Shown here one piece after another: positions 17,929-26,665 of a stretch of 47,086 nucleotides of DNA. Where the stretch lies: NCBI GenBank assembly GCA_027364845.1, contig DAHXOO010000013.1, positions 1 through 47,086 of the forward strand, read 5' to 3'. Under the pieces are notes generated by a model. The model was given only the letters and a program-made list of their open reading frames with translations. It did not search any database and had not been told where the DNA came from. Origin of the DNA: Pseudomonadota bacterium (GTDB lineage: Bacteria > Pseudomonadota > Gammaproteobacteria > Acidiferrobacterales > UBA6901). Numbering within the stretch: the first letter of the stretch is position 1; the number at the start of each line of letters is the position of its first letter. The translations under genes and the position numbers were made by a program.

Positions 17929-19179
17929 ATGATCTTAGAGTCTCATACGATCGGTAGTAAGATCACCGGCGCCGACGATCACCGAATGGCTCGACCAGAG
18001 TTGGCCCAGGATGATCGTGGTGGCACGGATCTTGAAAGAAATCCGGTGATCCTCGAACGGAAAATTGTGATGTCGATGCCGCAGTCAATCCTGTTGCTGG
18101 ACGATGAAGCTGATAACATCGCGCTCATGGAGGAAACACTCCAGCGCAAGCTTCGCGGTGCCTCGATAATCAGTTTTGTCTCGCCGCGCGAGGCGCTGGC
18201 CTGGTGTGCCGAACATGAGCCGGACCTGTGCCTCATCGACTATAAGATGCCGGAAATGAGCGGAATCGAGTTCATGGTTCGGGTGCGGCAGAACCCACGC
18301 TTCAACGGAATTCCCATAGTGATGATCACTGGCATGTCCCCCGAGGACGTGCGGCCAGCAGCGCTCATCAGTGGTGCTACCGAGTTTCTGAGCAAGCCGA
18401 TCAACCCTTCCGAGATGGTGGCGCGTTGCCGCAATCTGCTGGCACTCCGCCACAGCCTTCGTGACCAGCGTCAGCAGGCCCACAAGCTTGGCGGCGAAGT
18501 GACCGAGGCGGTACGCGGAATCGCGCTGCGTGAACAGGAAATCATCATAGACCGGCTGGTGCGCTTCAGTGAGGCGCGCGACGAGGAGACCGGAGGCCAC
18601 ATGCGCCGCATGGCCTTCCTGTCCGAACTGATTGCGCGGGAGATTGGGGAGAGCCGGGAGTTCTGCGACATGCTGCTTCTTGCCGCACCCATGCATGACA
18701 TCGGCAAGGTAGGTATTCCGGATCGCATATTGCTCAAGCCCGGACCGCTCGACACGGCTGAATGGGAAATCATGAAGACCCACGCGACCATCGGTTACGA
18801 TGTCCTGAAGGGTAGCGATTCCGCTCTGCTTAAGATGGGGGCAGATATCGCCTATTCCCATCACGAAAAATACGACGGCTTTGGTTACCCGCAGGGTCTG
18901 CAGGGAGAAGTGATTCCGCTGGTTGGGCGGATTGTTGCAGTCGCTGACGTTTTCGACGCGCTCGTGAACAGGCGTCCGTACAAGAATGCATGGGCGCCTG
19001 GAGACGCATTTGATTTTCTGCGGCGCGAACGATCCAAGCATTTCGATCCAGCATGTGTGGATGCGATGTTGAAGCGCATAAGCGAAGTAATGGACATTGC
19101 GACTGCATTCGGCGAGGCAGACTCTCCCAATGGAGCATCCGCTGTCTCCTCACCGTGGCGTGAAGTGTCTAGTCGCTGA
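17929..19179 (+). CDS. REC-HD-GYP response regulator (RpfG type cyclic-di-GMP phosphodiesterase)
   Basis: Two-component response regulator of 416 residues. The receiver domain shows SILLLDDEADN (acidic pocket), LCLIDYKMPEMSG (phospho-accepting Asp) and FLSKPIN (conserved Lys). The HD-GYP output has H256-D257 in MHDIGKVGIPD, HHEKYDGFGYP with the intact GYP at about 319-321, then VADVFDAL and RPYK. It should hydrolyse cyclic di-GMP when phosphorylated; no partner histidine kinase is adjacent. ATG 17929 has an AGGA ribosome binding site but adds 47 residues of unusual sequence before the receiver domain; ATG 18070 gives the normal RpfG-like start and is an alternative. Confidence 0.92.
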   Translation: MILESHTIGSKITGADDHRMARPELAQDDRGGTDLERNPVILERKIVMSMPQSILLLDDEADNIALMEETLQRKLRGASIISFVSPREALAWCAEHEPDLCLIDYKMPEMSGIEFMVRVRQNPRFNGIPIVMITGMSPEDVRPAALISGATEFLSKPINPSEMVARCRNLLALRHSLRDQRQQAHKLGGEVTEAVRGIALREQEIIIDRLVRFSEARDEETGGHMRRMAFLSELIAREIGESREFCDMLLLAAPMHDIGKVGIPDRILLKPGPLDTAEWEIMKTHATIGYDVLKGSDSALLKMGADIAYSHHEKYDGFGYPQGLQGEVIPLVGRIVAVADVFDALVNRRPYKNAWAPGDAFDFLRRERSKHFDPACVDAMLKRISEVMDIATAFGEADSPNGASAVSSPWREVSSR

Positions 19180-19554
19180 TTGCCGTCTGCGCCGGTGGCC
19201 GGGCCGGATGATTACCCAGATTCGTGTAGCAGGCCGTCTCGGGCCTTGCGTGCAGACCACATGACCGTGGCCGACGGTTTGCTACCATGACCCGGTACTG
19301 CGGGATCAGTTGCCGCGCTAGTGTTCTGGTGAAACCACTGCAGTTGTGAGTTGGGATCAGGCCGCTTATGATCCCAATGGGGTTACAGCACAAGTTTGCG
19401 AATCGCGCCTGGGGCATCATCGCGCAATCGCGTTGCAGCAACGTGAACTATCCTTGATGAGGAGCTACCAGATTTCCGATGCCTTGCTCTGTGTCAAGGC
19501 AAAGCGCAGGCACCACTTTACAACCATTATTGTGGGCACCGGTCAGGACGACGG
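19180..19554. other. Intergenic region, no gene seen
   Basis: About 375 bases between the convergent HD-GYP and ydcF/elyC-like genes. Short frames on both strands have no recognisable features and I see no clear terminator hairpin with a T-run. Confidence 0.4.
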
Positions 19555-20328
19555 CTAACTGTGCGTTATGTTGTACCACAGAAAACCGAGTCGCTCCCGA
19601 AGCGCTGTGGCGCTCAGCTCAAGGCCCATGGCCGATGGTATATAGCCCAGCAAACCGGAGTACTTCGCGCCGAGCGTAGCGAAGCCCGTCGGAGCAGGAG
19701 TGACCTCGATCCCGTTGGTCTCGAATGCCCACGCTGCCCGCCGCATGTGCCAGGCGTTGGTGACAAGATACACATGCCGGATTCCTGCCGCCACGAGTAG
19801 CGTGCGGCTGTAGCGGGCGTTTTCCCAGGTGGTTCGGGATTTTCCCTCAACCCATTTTACGTGTGCGCCGAAATCCTGCACAAGGCTCTTCCTCATGAGG
19901 TCGGCTTCCGGGGCGGCTTCTCCGAACGGCGACCCCCCGCTGACCAGTATCGGCAAGCCTGTCCGGTGCTGTAGCCAGGCCGCGTAGCGCAACCGGACAA
20001 GATCAGTCGATCCGACCGTGTCGCCGCCGTACTCCGGGGCATTGGCATACCGCCCGGAGCCGAGCACAACGATCGCGTGGATGTTCTTGCCCGGCTTTTT
20101 GAGGGAAGGGCTCAACGGCGGTGCATAGACCTCGAGCCCGGTCATGAGCTCATGACCGGTCAGGGGAAGGGACAGCGCAATGAGGGCGGCAATGCCGATG
20201 CCGATAACCGCCGCGCCGGCCCATGGCCGCTTCACATGCAGCAGGAGGCCGAGGACGCCGACCAGGATTATCACTCCCGGAGGAACAAGCAGCAGAGCGA
20301 TCACCGTGGTCCAGAGTGTGTCGATCAT
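19555..20328 (-). CDS. YdcF/ElyC-family DUF218 envelope protein
   Basis: A 257-residue protein with two N-terminal membrane segments (about residues 5-30 and 36-57) followed by a DUF218 domain: AIVVLGSGR, '[13 protein letters not shown]', then '[11 protein letters not shown]' and '[13 protein letters not shown]'. This layout is that of ElyC/YdcF, where ElyC affects lipid-carrier use and peptidoglycan synthesis in E. coli. The reaction is unknown. Its ATG overlaps the lipA stop by four bases (ATGA), so it is translationally coupled and is the last gene of the long minus-strand run. Confidence 0.85.
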   Translation of the reverse strand: MIDTLWTTVIALLLVPPGVIILVGVLGLLLHVKRPWAGAAVIGIGIAALIALSLPLTGHELMTGLEVYAPPLSPSLKKPGKNIHAIVVLGSGRYANAPEYGGDTVGSTDLVRLRYAAWLQHRTGLPILVSGGSPFGEAAPEADLMRKSLVQDFGAHVKWVEGKSRTTWENARYSRTLLVAAGIRHVYLVTNAWHMRRAAWAFETNGIEVTPAPTGFATLGAKYSGLLGYIPSAMGLELSATALRERLGFLWYNITHS

Positions 20329-21299
20329 GACCTGCGTGCCTGTTGTTCGGCATGGTACGAAGAACGCACCAGCGGTCCGCTGGCCACATTGCGGAATCCC
20401 ATTTCTGAGCCTAAGACCGTAAAATGTTCAAATTCTTCAGGCGTTACATAGCGCCGTACCGGCAGATGATGATCGCGGCTTGGTTGCAGGTACTGGCCGA
20501 TGGTAAGCATCTCGCAACCGTGGTCGCGCAGGTCGCGCATCGTGTTCTCGATTTCCTGATTCGTCTCACCCAGACCGACCATTAGTCCGGACTTGGTGGG
20601 AACCGCCGGATGGCGCTCCTTGAACCTGCGCAGCAGTTCAAGCGAATGGCTGTAGTCGGCGCCGGGCCGTGCTGATTTGTAGAGGCGCGGGGCAGTCTCA
20701 AGATTGTGGTTGAACACATCCGGTGGTGCTTCACCCAGCAAATCCAGCGCCTTGTCCATGCGCCCGCGAAAGTCCGGCACCAGGATTTCAACGCCGATTC
20801 CATGATTGTGCGCACGCAGCGCGCGGATGCAGGCAACGAAATGCCCGGCCCCACCGTCGCGCAGATCATCCCGGTCAACTGAGGTGACCACCACGAACCT
20901 CAGGCCCATACGGCCGACCGTAACAGCAAGATTCAGCGGTTCCTGCGGATCAAGGGCCCGGGGGCGGCCGTGCGCGACATCGCAGAACGGGCAGCGGCGG
21001 GTGCAGATATCGCCCATAATCATGAACGTGGCGGTGCCGTGGCCGAAGCATTCACCGATGTTCGGGCACGCAGCCTCTTCACAGACTGTATGCAATCGAT
21101 TGGCACGCAGGATCGACTTAAGACGTGCCACCTCAGGGGTATTTGGCGAACCAGCGCGTAGCCAGCGTGGCTTCGGCAGGCGTTCGGTGGTTGGCGCGAT
21201 CTTTATCGGAATGCGCGCGGTCTTGGATGCGCCTTTGAGGGGGTTTGGCTTAGGTCCGAAACTATCCGTTTCGTCGGCGCTTTGATTATCATGACCCAT
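20325..21299 (-). CDS. lipA: Lipoyl synthase
   Basis: Radical-SAM enzyme that inserts two sulfurs into protein-bound octanoyl groups. The auxiliary cluster motif [12 protein letters not shown] (C-x4-C-x5-C), the radical SAM motif CTRRCPFC and the C-terminal RSSYHAE with the serine that ligates the auxiliary cluster are all present. Length is 324 residues from ATG 21299. That ATG overlaps the lipB stop (TAATG), a common coupling; a longer in-frame start at 21323 is less likely. It works with LipB on the same transcript. Confidence 0.96.
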   Translation of the reverse strand: MGHDNQSADETDSFGPKPNPLKGASKTARIPIKIAPTTERLPKPRWLRAGSPNTPEVARLKSILRANRLHTVCEEAACPNIGECFGHGTATFMIMGDICTRRCPFCDVAHGRPRALDPQEPLNLAVTVGRMGLRFVVVTSVDRDDLRDGGAGHFVACIRALRAHNHGIGVEILVPDFRGRMDKALDLLGEAPPDVFNHNLETAPRLYKSARPGADYSHSLELLRRFKERHPAVPTKSGLMVGLGETNQEIENTMRDLRDHGCEMLTIGQYLQPSRDHHLPVRRYVTPEEFEHFTVLGSEMGFRNVASGPLVRSSYHAEQQARRS

Positions 21300-21997
21300 T
21301 ATGAACGCTCCACCGCGCGACACTTGGCTTCATTGTAACCCAGATTGCTGTATAGCGCGTCAAGCAGTACCGCCTCGACCTTGTCGAGGTCCGGGGCAGC
21401 AACGAAGTCGGCCAGCTGTGTGACCCTCAGGCCTGGATAGCCGCAGGGATCGATGCGGCTGAACGGGCCAAGGTCCATGGCGACGTTGACGGATAGACCG
21501 TGATAACTGGCGCCGCGGCGAATACGCAGACCAAGTTGCGCAATCTTGCGCTGGCCAACATAAACGCCGGGTGCACCGGCGCGACGGCATCCTGTGATGC
21601 CATAGCGACCGAGAAGTTCTATTGTAGCCTGTTCAAGGATATGGACGAGTCCCCTGGGGCCGAGGCCGCGGCGCCGCAGGTCCACAAGGACATAGGCCAC
21701 CAGTTGTCCGGGTCCGTGATAGGTGATGTCCCCGCCGCGATCGGTTCGTACCACCGCAATGCCGTGGGCTTCGGCGGGTTCCCTATGCTTTGCATTGAGT
21801 CCCAGGGTGTATACCGGAGGGTGTTGCAAAAGCCAGATTTCGTCAGCGTCAGTGGCCTCGCGCCGGTCGGTGAACGAGCGCATGGCGAGCCAGGTTTCAC
21901 GGTAATCGGCAAGCCCGAGCCTGCGGACCCGCGGGCCACCAGCTCCTGCGTACTCCGAAATGCCCTCCAAGCCTGCGCTGCGCGAATCCTGATGCAT
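21299..21997 (-). CDS. lipB: Octanoyl-[acyl-carrier-protein]:protein octanoyltransferase
   Basis: LipB moves octanoyl groups from acyl carrier protein to the E2/H proteins of 2-oxoacid dehydrogenases and the glycine cleavage system. The 232-residue protein has [33 protein letters not shown] with the catalytic Lys, and DPCGYPGL with the catalytic Cys. The RRGASYHG motif has Ala where E. coli has a non-catalytic Cys, so activity should be unaffected. It lies two bases after ybeD and is coupled to lipA. Confidence 0.95.
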   Translation of the reverse strand: MHQDSRSAGLEGISEYAGAGGPRVRRLGLADYRETWLAMRSFTDRREATDADEIWLLQHPPVYTLGLNAKHREPAEAHGIAVVRTDRGGDITYHGPGQLVAYVLVDLRRRGLGPRGLVHILEQATIELLGRYGITGCRRAGAPGVYVGQRKIAQLGLRIRRGASYHGLSVNVAMDLGPFSRIDPCGYPGLRVTQLADFVAAPDLDKVEAVLLDALYSNLGYNEAKCRAVERS

Positions 21998-21999
21998 CG

Positions 22000-22308
22000 C
22001 TATAGTGCGACCAGGACGTCCTCGCAGGAGGACAGTTCCCGATAGATCGCATCAAGTTGAGCGCGACTATGCGCAGTGATTGTCAGCGTGAGTGCGACGT
22101 ACTTGTTTCCCCTGCTGGGCCGCGTCCTGACAGCGTGCAAATCCTGCGCATCAACATGGCGCGAGACAATACCCTGCACCAGCGCCTCGAACCGAATGTT
22201 CTGGCGACCCATTGCCTTGATGTCTATGCGGCAGGGAAACGCCAGCGGCCCGGCGGATACCTCGTCGGCGCGGTCGCCATGGCCATTGTCGTGGTTCAGC
22301 GTATTCAA
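22000..22308 (-). CDS. ybeD: YbeD family (DUF493) protein
   Basis: A 102-residue protein of the DUF493 family: FPCRIDIKAMG at the start of the conserved domain, then the segment 'RGNKYVALTLTITAHSRAQLDAIYREL' and a short VLVAL end. It has a ferredoxin-like ACT-related fold in the family and was suggested to be regulatory in lipoate or peptidoglycan pathways, without proof. The first 20 residues are less conserved. It overlaps the upstream aminotransferase gene by four bases and is followed directly by lipB; dacA-ybeD-lipB-lipA is the E. coli order too. Confidence 0.9.
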   Translation of the reverse strand: MNTLNHDNGHGDRADEVSAGPLAFPCRIDIKAMGRQNIRFEALVQGIVSRHVDAQDLHAVRTRPSRGNKYVALTLTITAHSRAQLDAIYRELSSCEDVLVAL

Positions 22309-23174
22309 TCGACCTCCTGTTTTCGGAAGGCGCGTTTGTAGTCCTGGTAGAGTGCCTGCAGGTGTGTGTACACCGGCCCTGGCTGGCCGCCACCGACATC
22401 GTGGTTATCAATGCGCACAATAGGCAGGATTTCTTTGGTGGAGCTGGTCATCCATACCTCATCAGCGGCAAACAGCTCAGGTCTGTGGATCTCTTTTTCG
22501 GCGCAGGCGATATTATTGCGGTGTGCCAGTTCGATGACCAAATCACGCGTGATACCCGGCAGAATAAACGGCCCCTTGGGTGGAGTGGAGAGGACGCCTC
22601 CCGATACGATGAAAATGTTGCTGGCTGCGCCTTCTGTCACGCGGTCATCACGAATGAGTATTGCCTCTGCGCACCCGTTCTCGACCGCCGTCTGGCGCAT
22701 CAGAACATTTGCCAGCAGAGCGATCGCCTTGATATCGCAGCGCGACCAGCGTATGTCCGGCACTGTGATCGCGTGTACGCCGGCCTGAATCTGTTCGGGA
22801 GGCGGATACGTCAACGGCTGCGCATAGGCGAAGACCGTAGCAGCGGTACCGGAAGGGAAGGCATGATCGCGCGGCGCAACACCGCGGGTCACTTCAAGAT
22901 AAATCGACTGATCGACAGGACCGTATTCCTCCGCAAGCGCGTGGAAAATCTCCGCCCACTCGTCCGGTGCCATCGGATTCGGGAGCCGGATGGCAGCGAG
23001 GCTTGCTTCCAGGCGCAGCAGATGGTGGGACAGACGAAACGGGCGGCCGCCGTATACCGGGATGACCTCGTAGACGCCATCGCCGAACACGAACCCGCGG
23101 TCGAACACCGAAATCCGTGCGGACTCGGGGGGCAGAAACTCACCGTTCAGGTAGACATGTTTTGGTAGGGCCAT
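22305..23174 (-). CDS. PLP fold-type IV aminotransferase, D-amino acid aminotransferase-like
   Basis: A 289-residue class IV aminotransferase. It starts with VYLNGEFLPPESARISVFDRGFVFGDGVYE, here mentioned only by its landmarks DRGF and GDGVYE, and has the PLP-binding lysine in SRCDIKAIALLANV, with EGAASNIFIV and 'FILPGITRD' further on. This fits D-alanine/D-amino acid aminotransferase (Dat), which interconverts D-Ala and D-Glu through 2-oxo acids. Branched-chain aminotransferase (IlvE) and aminodeoxychorismate lyase (PabC) are relatives, but the gene position between a D,D-carboxypeptidase and ybeD favours Dat, which could recycle released D-Ala. It overlaps ybeD by four bases. Confidence 0.85.
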   Translation of the reverse strand: MALPKHVYLNGEFLPPESARISVFDRGFVFGDGVYEVIPVYGGRPFRLSHHLLRLEASLAAIRLPNPMAPDEWAEIFHALAEEYGPVDQSIYLEVTRGVAPRDHAFPSGTAATVFAYAQPLTYPPPEQIQAGVHAITVPDIRWSRCDIKAIALLANVLMRQTAVENGCAEAILIRDDRVTEGAASNIFIVSGGVLSTPPKGPFILPGITRDLVIELAHRNNIACAEKEIHRPELFAADEVWMTSSTKEILPIVRIDNHDVGGGQPGPVYTHLQALYQDYKRAFRKQEVD

Positions 23175-23288
23175 GTTCGCTTCATCCGGACCGTAGCCAT
23201 TGCCTTTGGTAATCTCGAGTCGGCCGACCTGTCCGGTACGGTACCACGGTATTATACCCCGGTATGCAGCCGGGGCGTTCAGTCAAAA

Positions 23289-24422
23289 TCAATGCAGCCA
23301 CATGCGCAGCCTGTCGCTTGTGCGCTCGAACAGGTTTCCCCGGGAGACAGACTGCAAGGCAATGAGGGGAAATTGGTCCAAGGCCACATGCCCAAAGTCC
23401 AGGGTCATCGTGCCCACTTTCTGACCCACTCGGACCGGCGCAATCTGGGCTGCCGCTTTGATCCGGGTATGGACCTTGTCGAAAGTGCCGCGTGGAATGG
23501 TGAGGTATAGGTTGTGCCGCATTCCGGCCGGAAGTGTGTCGTTTCTACCCATCCAAACACGTACGTTCAGTGCGTGATTGCCGGATTTGTACAGAAGCCG
23601 CGTTTCGAAGTTGCCGAAGCCGAAATCGAGCAGTTTCTTGCCGGCCTCGATGCGGGCGCGGGGGCTGTCGGCACCGAGAACCACGGCTATCAAGCGCATG
23701 CCATCGCGCTCTGCGGACGCCACGAGGCAGTAACCGGCAGCGCGCGTATAGCCGGTCTTCATGCCATCGACCCCCGGTTCTTTCCACAGAAGGGTATTCC
23801 GGTTGTACTGTGTGATTCCGCCGTAGCTGAACTTCTTTCGTGAATCCCAACGGGCGTAATAATTGGGAAAGCTGCGAATGATGGCGCGCGCGATCATGCT
23901 CAGATCACGTGCTGTCGAATAATGGTCCGCATGTGGGAGTCCGGTCGCATCCGAATAATGGGTATTATCCATTCCGAGTGCGGCCGCCTGGGAGTTCATT
24001 AGTGCCACGAATCGCGTCTCACTACCCCCGATGCGCTGGGCGAGCGCGATCGCGGCGTCATTTCCGGAATCGACAAGCAGGCCCTTGATCAACTCATCCA
24101 CGCTTACTTGCGTGTCCGCGCGTATGAACATGCGTGATCCTGGCGTGCGCCATGCCTTGACGCTGACGGGGACCTCATCGTTGGGCGTGAGCAGTCCGGA
24201 GCGCAGATCTTTAAAGGCCAGATAGGCAACCATGAGCTTCGTGAGACTGGCGGGCGGTAGTTCCTCGCTGGAGTTGTGCGCGGCCAATACTTCCCCGCTG
24301 TCATAATCGACCAGATACCAAGCTTTTGCAGCCACGGACGGGGAGTCGATGTTCCAGGGCGTCGCCCAAGCCGTCGAAACGCAGGTCAGCAACGCTGCGA
24401 CCGTAAGGATGATCTGTCTCAT
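23289..24422 (-). CDS. D-alanyl-D-alanine carboxypeptidase (PBP5/6 family)
   Basis: A 377-residue secreted penicillin-binding protein. The N-terminus is a signal peptide ending about STAWA-TPW. Catalytic motifs: SLTK (Ser-x-x-Lys), SGN in DSGNDAAIA, and KTG in MKTGYTRAAGYC. A C-terminal PBP5_C beta domain and a final amphipathic helix (FERTSDRLRMWLH) should anchor it to the inner membrane, as in DacA/DacC. It trims the terminal D-Ala of pentapeptides and so sets the cross-linking. Separated from the dat-like gene by 114 bases. Confidence 0.95.
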   Translation of the reverse strand: MRQIILTVAALLTCVSTAWATPWNIDSPSVAAKAWYLVDYDSGEVLAAHNSSEELPPASLTKLMVAYLAFKDLRSGLLTPNDEVPVSVKAWRTPGSRMFIRADTQVSVDELIKGLLVDSGNDAAIALAQRIGGSETRFVALMNSQAAALGMDNTHYSDATGLPHADHYSTARDLSMIARAIIRSFPNYYARWDSRKKFSYGGITQYNRNTLLWKEPGVDGMKTGYTRAAGYCLVASAERDGMRLIAVVLGADSPRARIEAGKKLLDFGFGNFETRLLYKSGNHALNVRVWMGRNDTLPAGMRHNLYLTIPRGTFDKVHTRIKAAAQIAPVRVGQKVGTMTLDFGHVALDQFPLIALQSVSRGNLFERTSDRLRMWLH

Positions 24423-24495
24423 ATGTCAGCGCCAATGCTTACAGAAGTGGTAGTGGGAGCGTGCGTTGCGCACGCCCAGGACGCGGACATGTAGT

Positions 24496-25503
24496 TCACT
24501 CCACCACGACATAAGCGTTGTGGATTCCGTAGGCGGCGACGCGCTGTGCGAGTCTATCACTATCCGCGACGCTCGGTAGTGGACCGATTCGCACGCGGAA
24601 CCGCGTTGCCGGGGTCGAGTGTGAGCGCTGCACACAGACCTGCGTGAAGTCCGCATGCTCGAGCCGCATGCGCAGCATTTCCGCGTCGCTCCTCTTGGCG
24701 AAGGCCCCGACCTGAAGATAAAGTTGTGGAGATTTGAGGGCGGTGGTCTTCCCGACCGGCACTCGAGCAGATGTGCCGGCCTCTTTCCTGGCGACCCGTG
24801 CCGGAGGAGCCTCCCACGGCGCGAGCCCGTCCACCTCGACAGGGGCAGTCCCGGTGCCGAGCATGCCGAGCTTGGCTGCTGCGGCGTACGACAGGTCGAT
24901 CAGCCTGTTCTCCAGGAACGGCCCGCGATCATTGATGCGCACGATGACTGAGCGCCCGTTGGAAAGGTCCAACACCCGCGCGTAGCTCGGCAAGGGTAGG
25001 GTCTTGTGTGCCGCCGTCATCGCGTACATGTTGTAGCGCTCGCCGTCGGACGTGAATCTCCCGCGGAATTGCCGGCCATACCAGGAGGCGACGCCACGCG
25101 CGTGGTAACCTGCCGCATCTTTCATTGGATAATACGTTTTGTTGAAAACCGTGTAGGGCTGATTGCCAATGGGACTCAGTGGCTCCGCTTTTGGAACGGC
25201 GTTCGGAATGCTCGTGACTTCCGTCAGCGGCATGCGTCCGGGGCCGTCATTTTGATAGTAGCCACCTTTGCGGGGGAGCGTGCTGCAGGCAGCCTCCAGC
25301 AGCAGTAGGAGCAACAGTGGCGCACGCCCAAGGAGCCAACGCTTGATGTTCCGGTGCGCCGCTACTGGTGCGGCAAAGGTCCGCGGGGTTACCCGGCCTG
25401 GCCAGTTTCTGCCGGAATCGGCTGCAAGCGGCGGCCGGAACCTGCCTCCCCGGCTCCTATCGCGGCTGGACAATTCTTGCTCGGCGGTGGCAAGACGTAT
25501 CAC
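24496..25503 (-). CDS. rlpA: RlpA septal-ring lytic transglycosylase (lipoprotein)
   Basis: A 335-residue lipoprotein. The hydrophobic run LLLLLLLEAAC contains the lipobox, then the RlpA double-psi beta-barrel (GVASWYGRQFRGRFTSDGE, 'NDRGPFLENRLIDLSYAAA'), and finally a SPOR domain (LYLQVGAFAKRSDAEMLR to the end) that binds denuded glycan at the septum. In Pseudomonas RlpA cleaves such glycan. The catalytic Asp region NDRGPF is intact. The start GTG at 25503 overlaps the rodA stop by four bases, but leaves an unusually long region (about 60 residues) before the signal helix, so the real start may be internal. Confidence 0.9.
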   Translation of the reverse strand: MIRLATAEQELSSRDRSRGGRFRPPLAADSGRNWPGRVTPRTFAAPVAAHRNIKRWLLGRAPLLLLLLLEAACSTLPRKGGYYQNDGPGRMPLTEVTSIPNAVPKAEPLSPIGNQPYTVFNKTYYPMKDAAGYHARGVASWYGRQFRGRFTSDGERYNMYAMTAAHKTLPLPSYARVLDLSNGRSVIVRINDRGPFLENRLIDLSYAAAAKLGMLGTGTAPVEVDGLAPWEAPPARVARKEAGTSARVPVGKTTALKSPQLYLQVGAFAKRSDAEMLRMRLEHADFTQVCVQRSHSTPATRFRVRIGPLPSVADSDRLAQRVAAYGIHNAYVVVE

Positions 25504-26582
25504 TGTGCGGTGATCTTTCGATGCGTATGGATGCTCATGAGCATCCCGAAAGCAGCCATCAGTGTAACCGTCGCGCTGCCACCGTAACTGACCAGGGGCA
25601 AGGGAACTCCAACAACGGGCAATATGCCACTGACCATGCCGATGTTGACAAAGAAGTACATGAAAAAAGTCAGCGCCAGTCCGCCGGCAAGCAGCCGCGT
25701 GAATGTGTCTTGGGCGTAGAAGGCGATCAGCAGACTGCGTCCGATGATGAACAGATAGAGGCAGAACAGTATGACAATGCCGAGAAAACCGAATTCCTCG
25801 GCGAAGACAGCAAAGATGAAGTCGGTCGAGCTTTCAGGAAGGAAATCTAGATGGGCCTGGCTGCTATTGAGCCATCCCTTGCCGAAAAAACCTCCCGAGC
25901 CGACAGCGATCATCGACTGAATCGTATGGTAACCGGCACCCAGCGGGTCGGAGGCCGGATCCAAAAGGGTGGCGATGCGCTGCCTTTGATAATGATGCAA
26001 GTGTGCCCACAACAGCGGGGTTGCCATGCTTGCCAACACCAGGACTGTCAATATGCTGCGCCAGCTTATACCCGCGAGAAACAGGACTGTGAGGACGGAG
26101 CCCAGTATGAGCGCGGCCGTGCCGAGGTCGGGCTGCTTGGCGATCAGCAGGATGGGTAACAGCGCGACTGCTCCGCCCAACGCCATGAACCGCGTCTTGG
26201 GCGGCAGCGAATCGCGCGCGAAAAACCACGCAAGCATCATGGGCATGCCGAGTTTCATGATTTCGGATGGCTGAAAGCGGAAGATCCCCAGATTGAGCCA
26301 GCGTCGCGCCCCCTGTGTAACAGAGCCGATGGCAAGGACGGCGACGAGCAGCACCAGTCCGAACACGAAAATGTATGGTGACCAGCGCCGCAGCGTTTCC
26401 GGACGAATCTGGGCCACGCCAACCAGCACGGCGAAACCAAGTACCAGGCGCAGCGTGTGGCGCACCATCAGCATGGTGTTTTCAGCGCTGGCGCTGTAGA
26501 GCACAAACATGCCGACTACCGACAACAGCGTAAGCGCGAGAAAAAGGGGTCTGTCAATATGCCAGCGTTGCCAGTTATTCAT
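25500..26582 (-). CDS. rodA: Rod shape-determining peptidoglycan glycosyltransferase RodA
   Basis: SEDS-family polytopic membrane protein of 360 residues that polymerises lipid II in the elongasome together with PBP2. About ten membrane helices are visible. Family segments include 'GARRWLNLGIFRFQPSEIMKLGM' with the conserved Pro-Ser-Glu, 'FLAGISW', 'KQPDLGTA' and the catalytic-loop region 'FLPESSTDFIFAVFAEEFGF' with the conserved Asp. It lies downstream of mrdA and overlaps rlpA, the usual order. Confidence 0.95.
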   Translation of the reverse strand: MNNWQRWHIDRPLFLALTLLSVVGMFVLYSASAENTMLMVRHTLRLVLGFAVLVGVAQIRPETLRRWSPYIFVFGLVLLVAVLAIGSVTQGARRWLNLGIFRFQPSEIMKLGMPMMLAWFFARDSLPPKTRFMALGGAVALLPILLIAKQPDLGTAALILGSVLTVLFLAGISWRSILTVLVLASMATPLLWAHLHHYQRQRIATLLDPASDPLGAGYHTIQSMIAVGSGGFFGKGWLNSSQAHLDFLPESSTDFIFAVFAEEFGFLGIVILFCLYLFIIGRSLLIAFYAQDTFTRLLAGGLALTFFMYFFVNIGMVSGILPVVGVPLPLVSYGGSATVTLMAAFGMLMSIHTHRKITAQ

Positions 26583-26665
26583 GGGTCAAAGATTAGAACA
26601 GAAATGTTATAGCGGGAAGCCCGGCATCCGCGATAGGTGGCCTGGGCCAGGCGCGTTGCCTCACC

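Noticed and set aside
21299-21997. Loss of a catalytic cysteine in LipB (RRGASYHG)
   Set aside because: The catalytic Cys is the one in DPCGYPG, by comparison with the Mycobacterium enzyme, and it is present along with the catalytic Lys.
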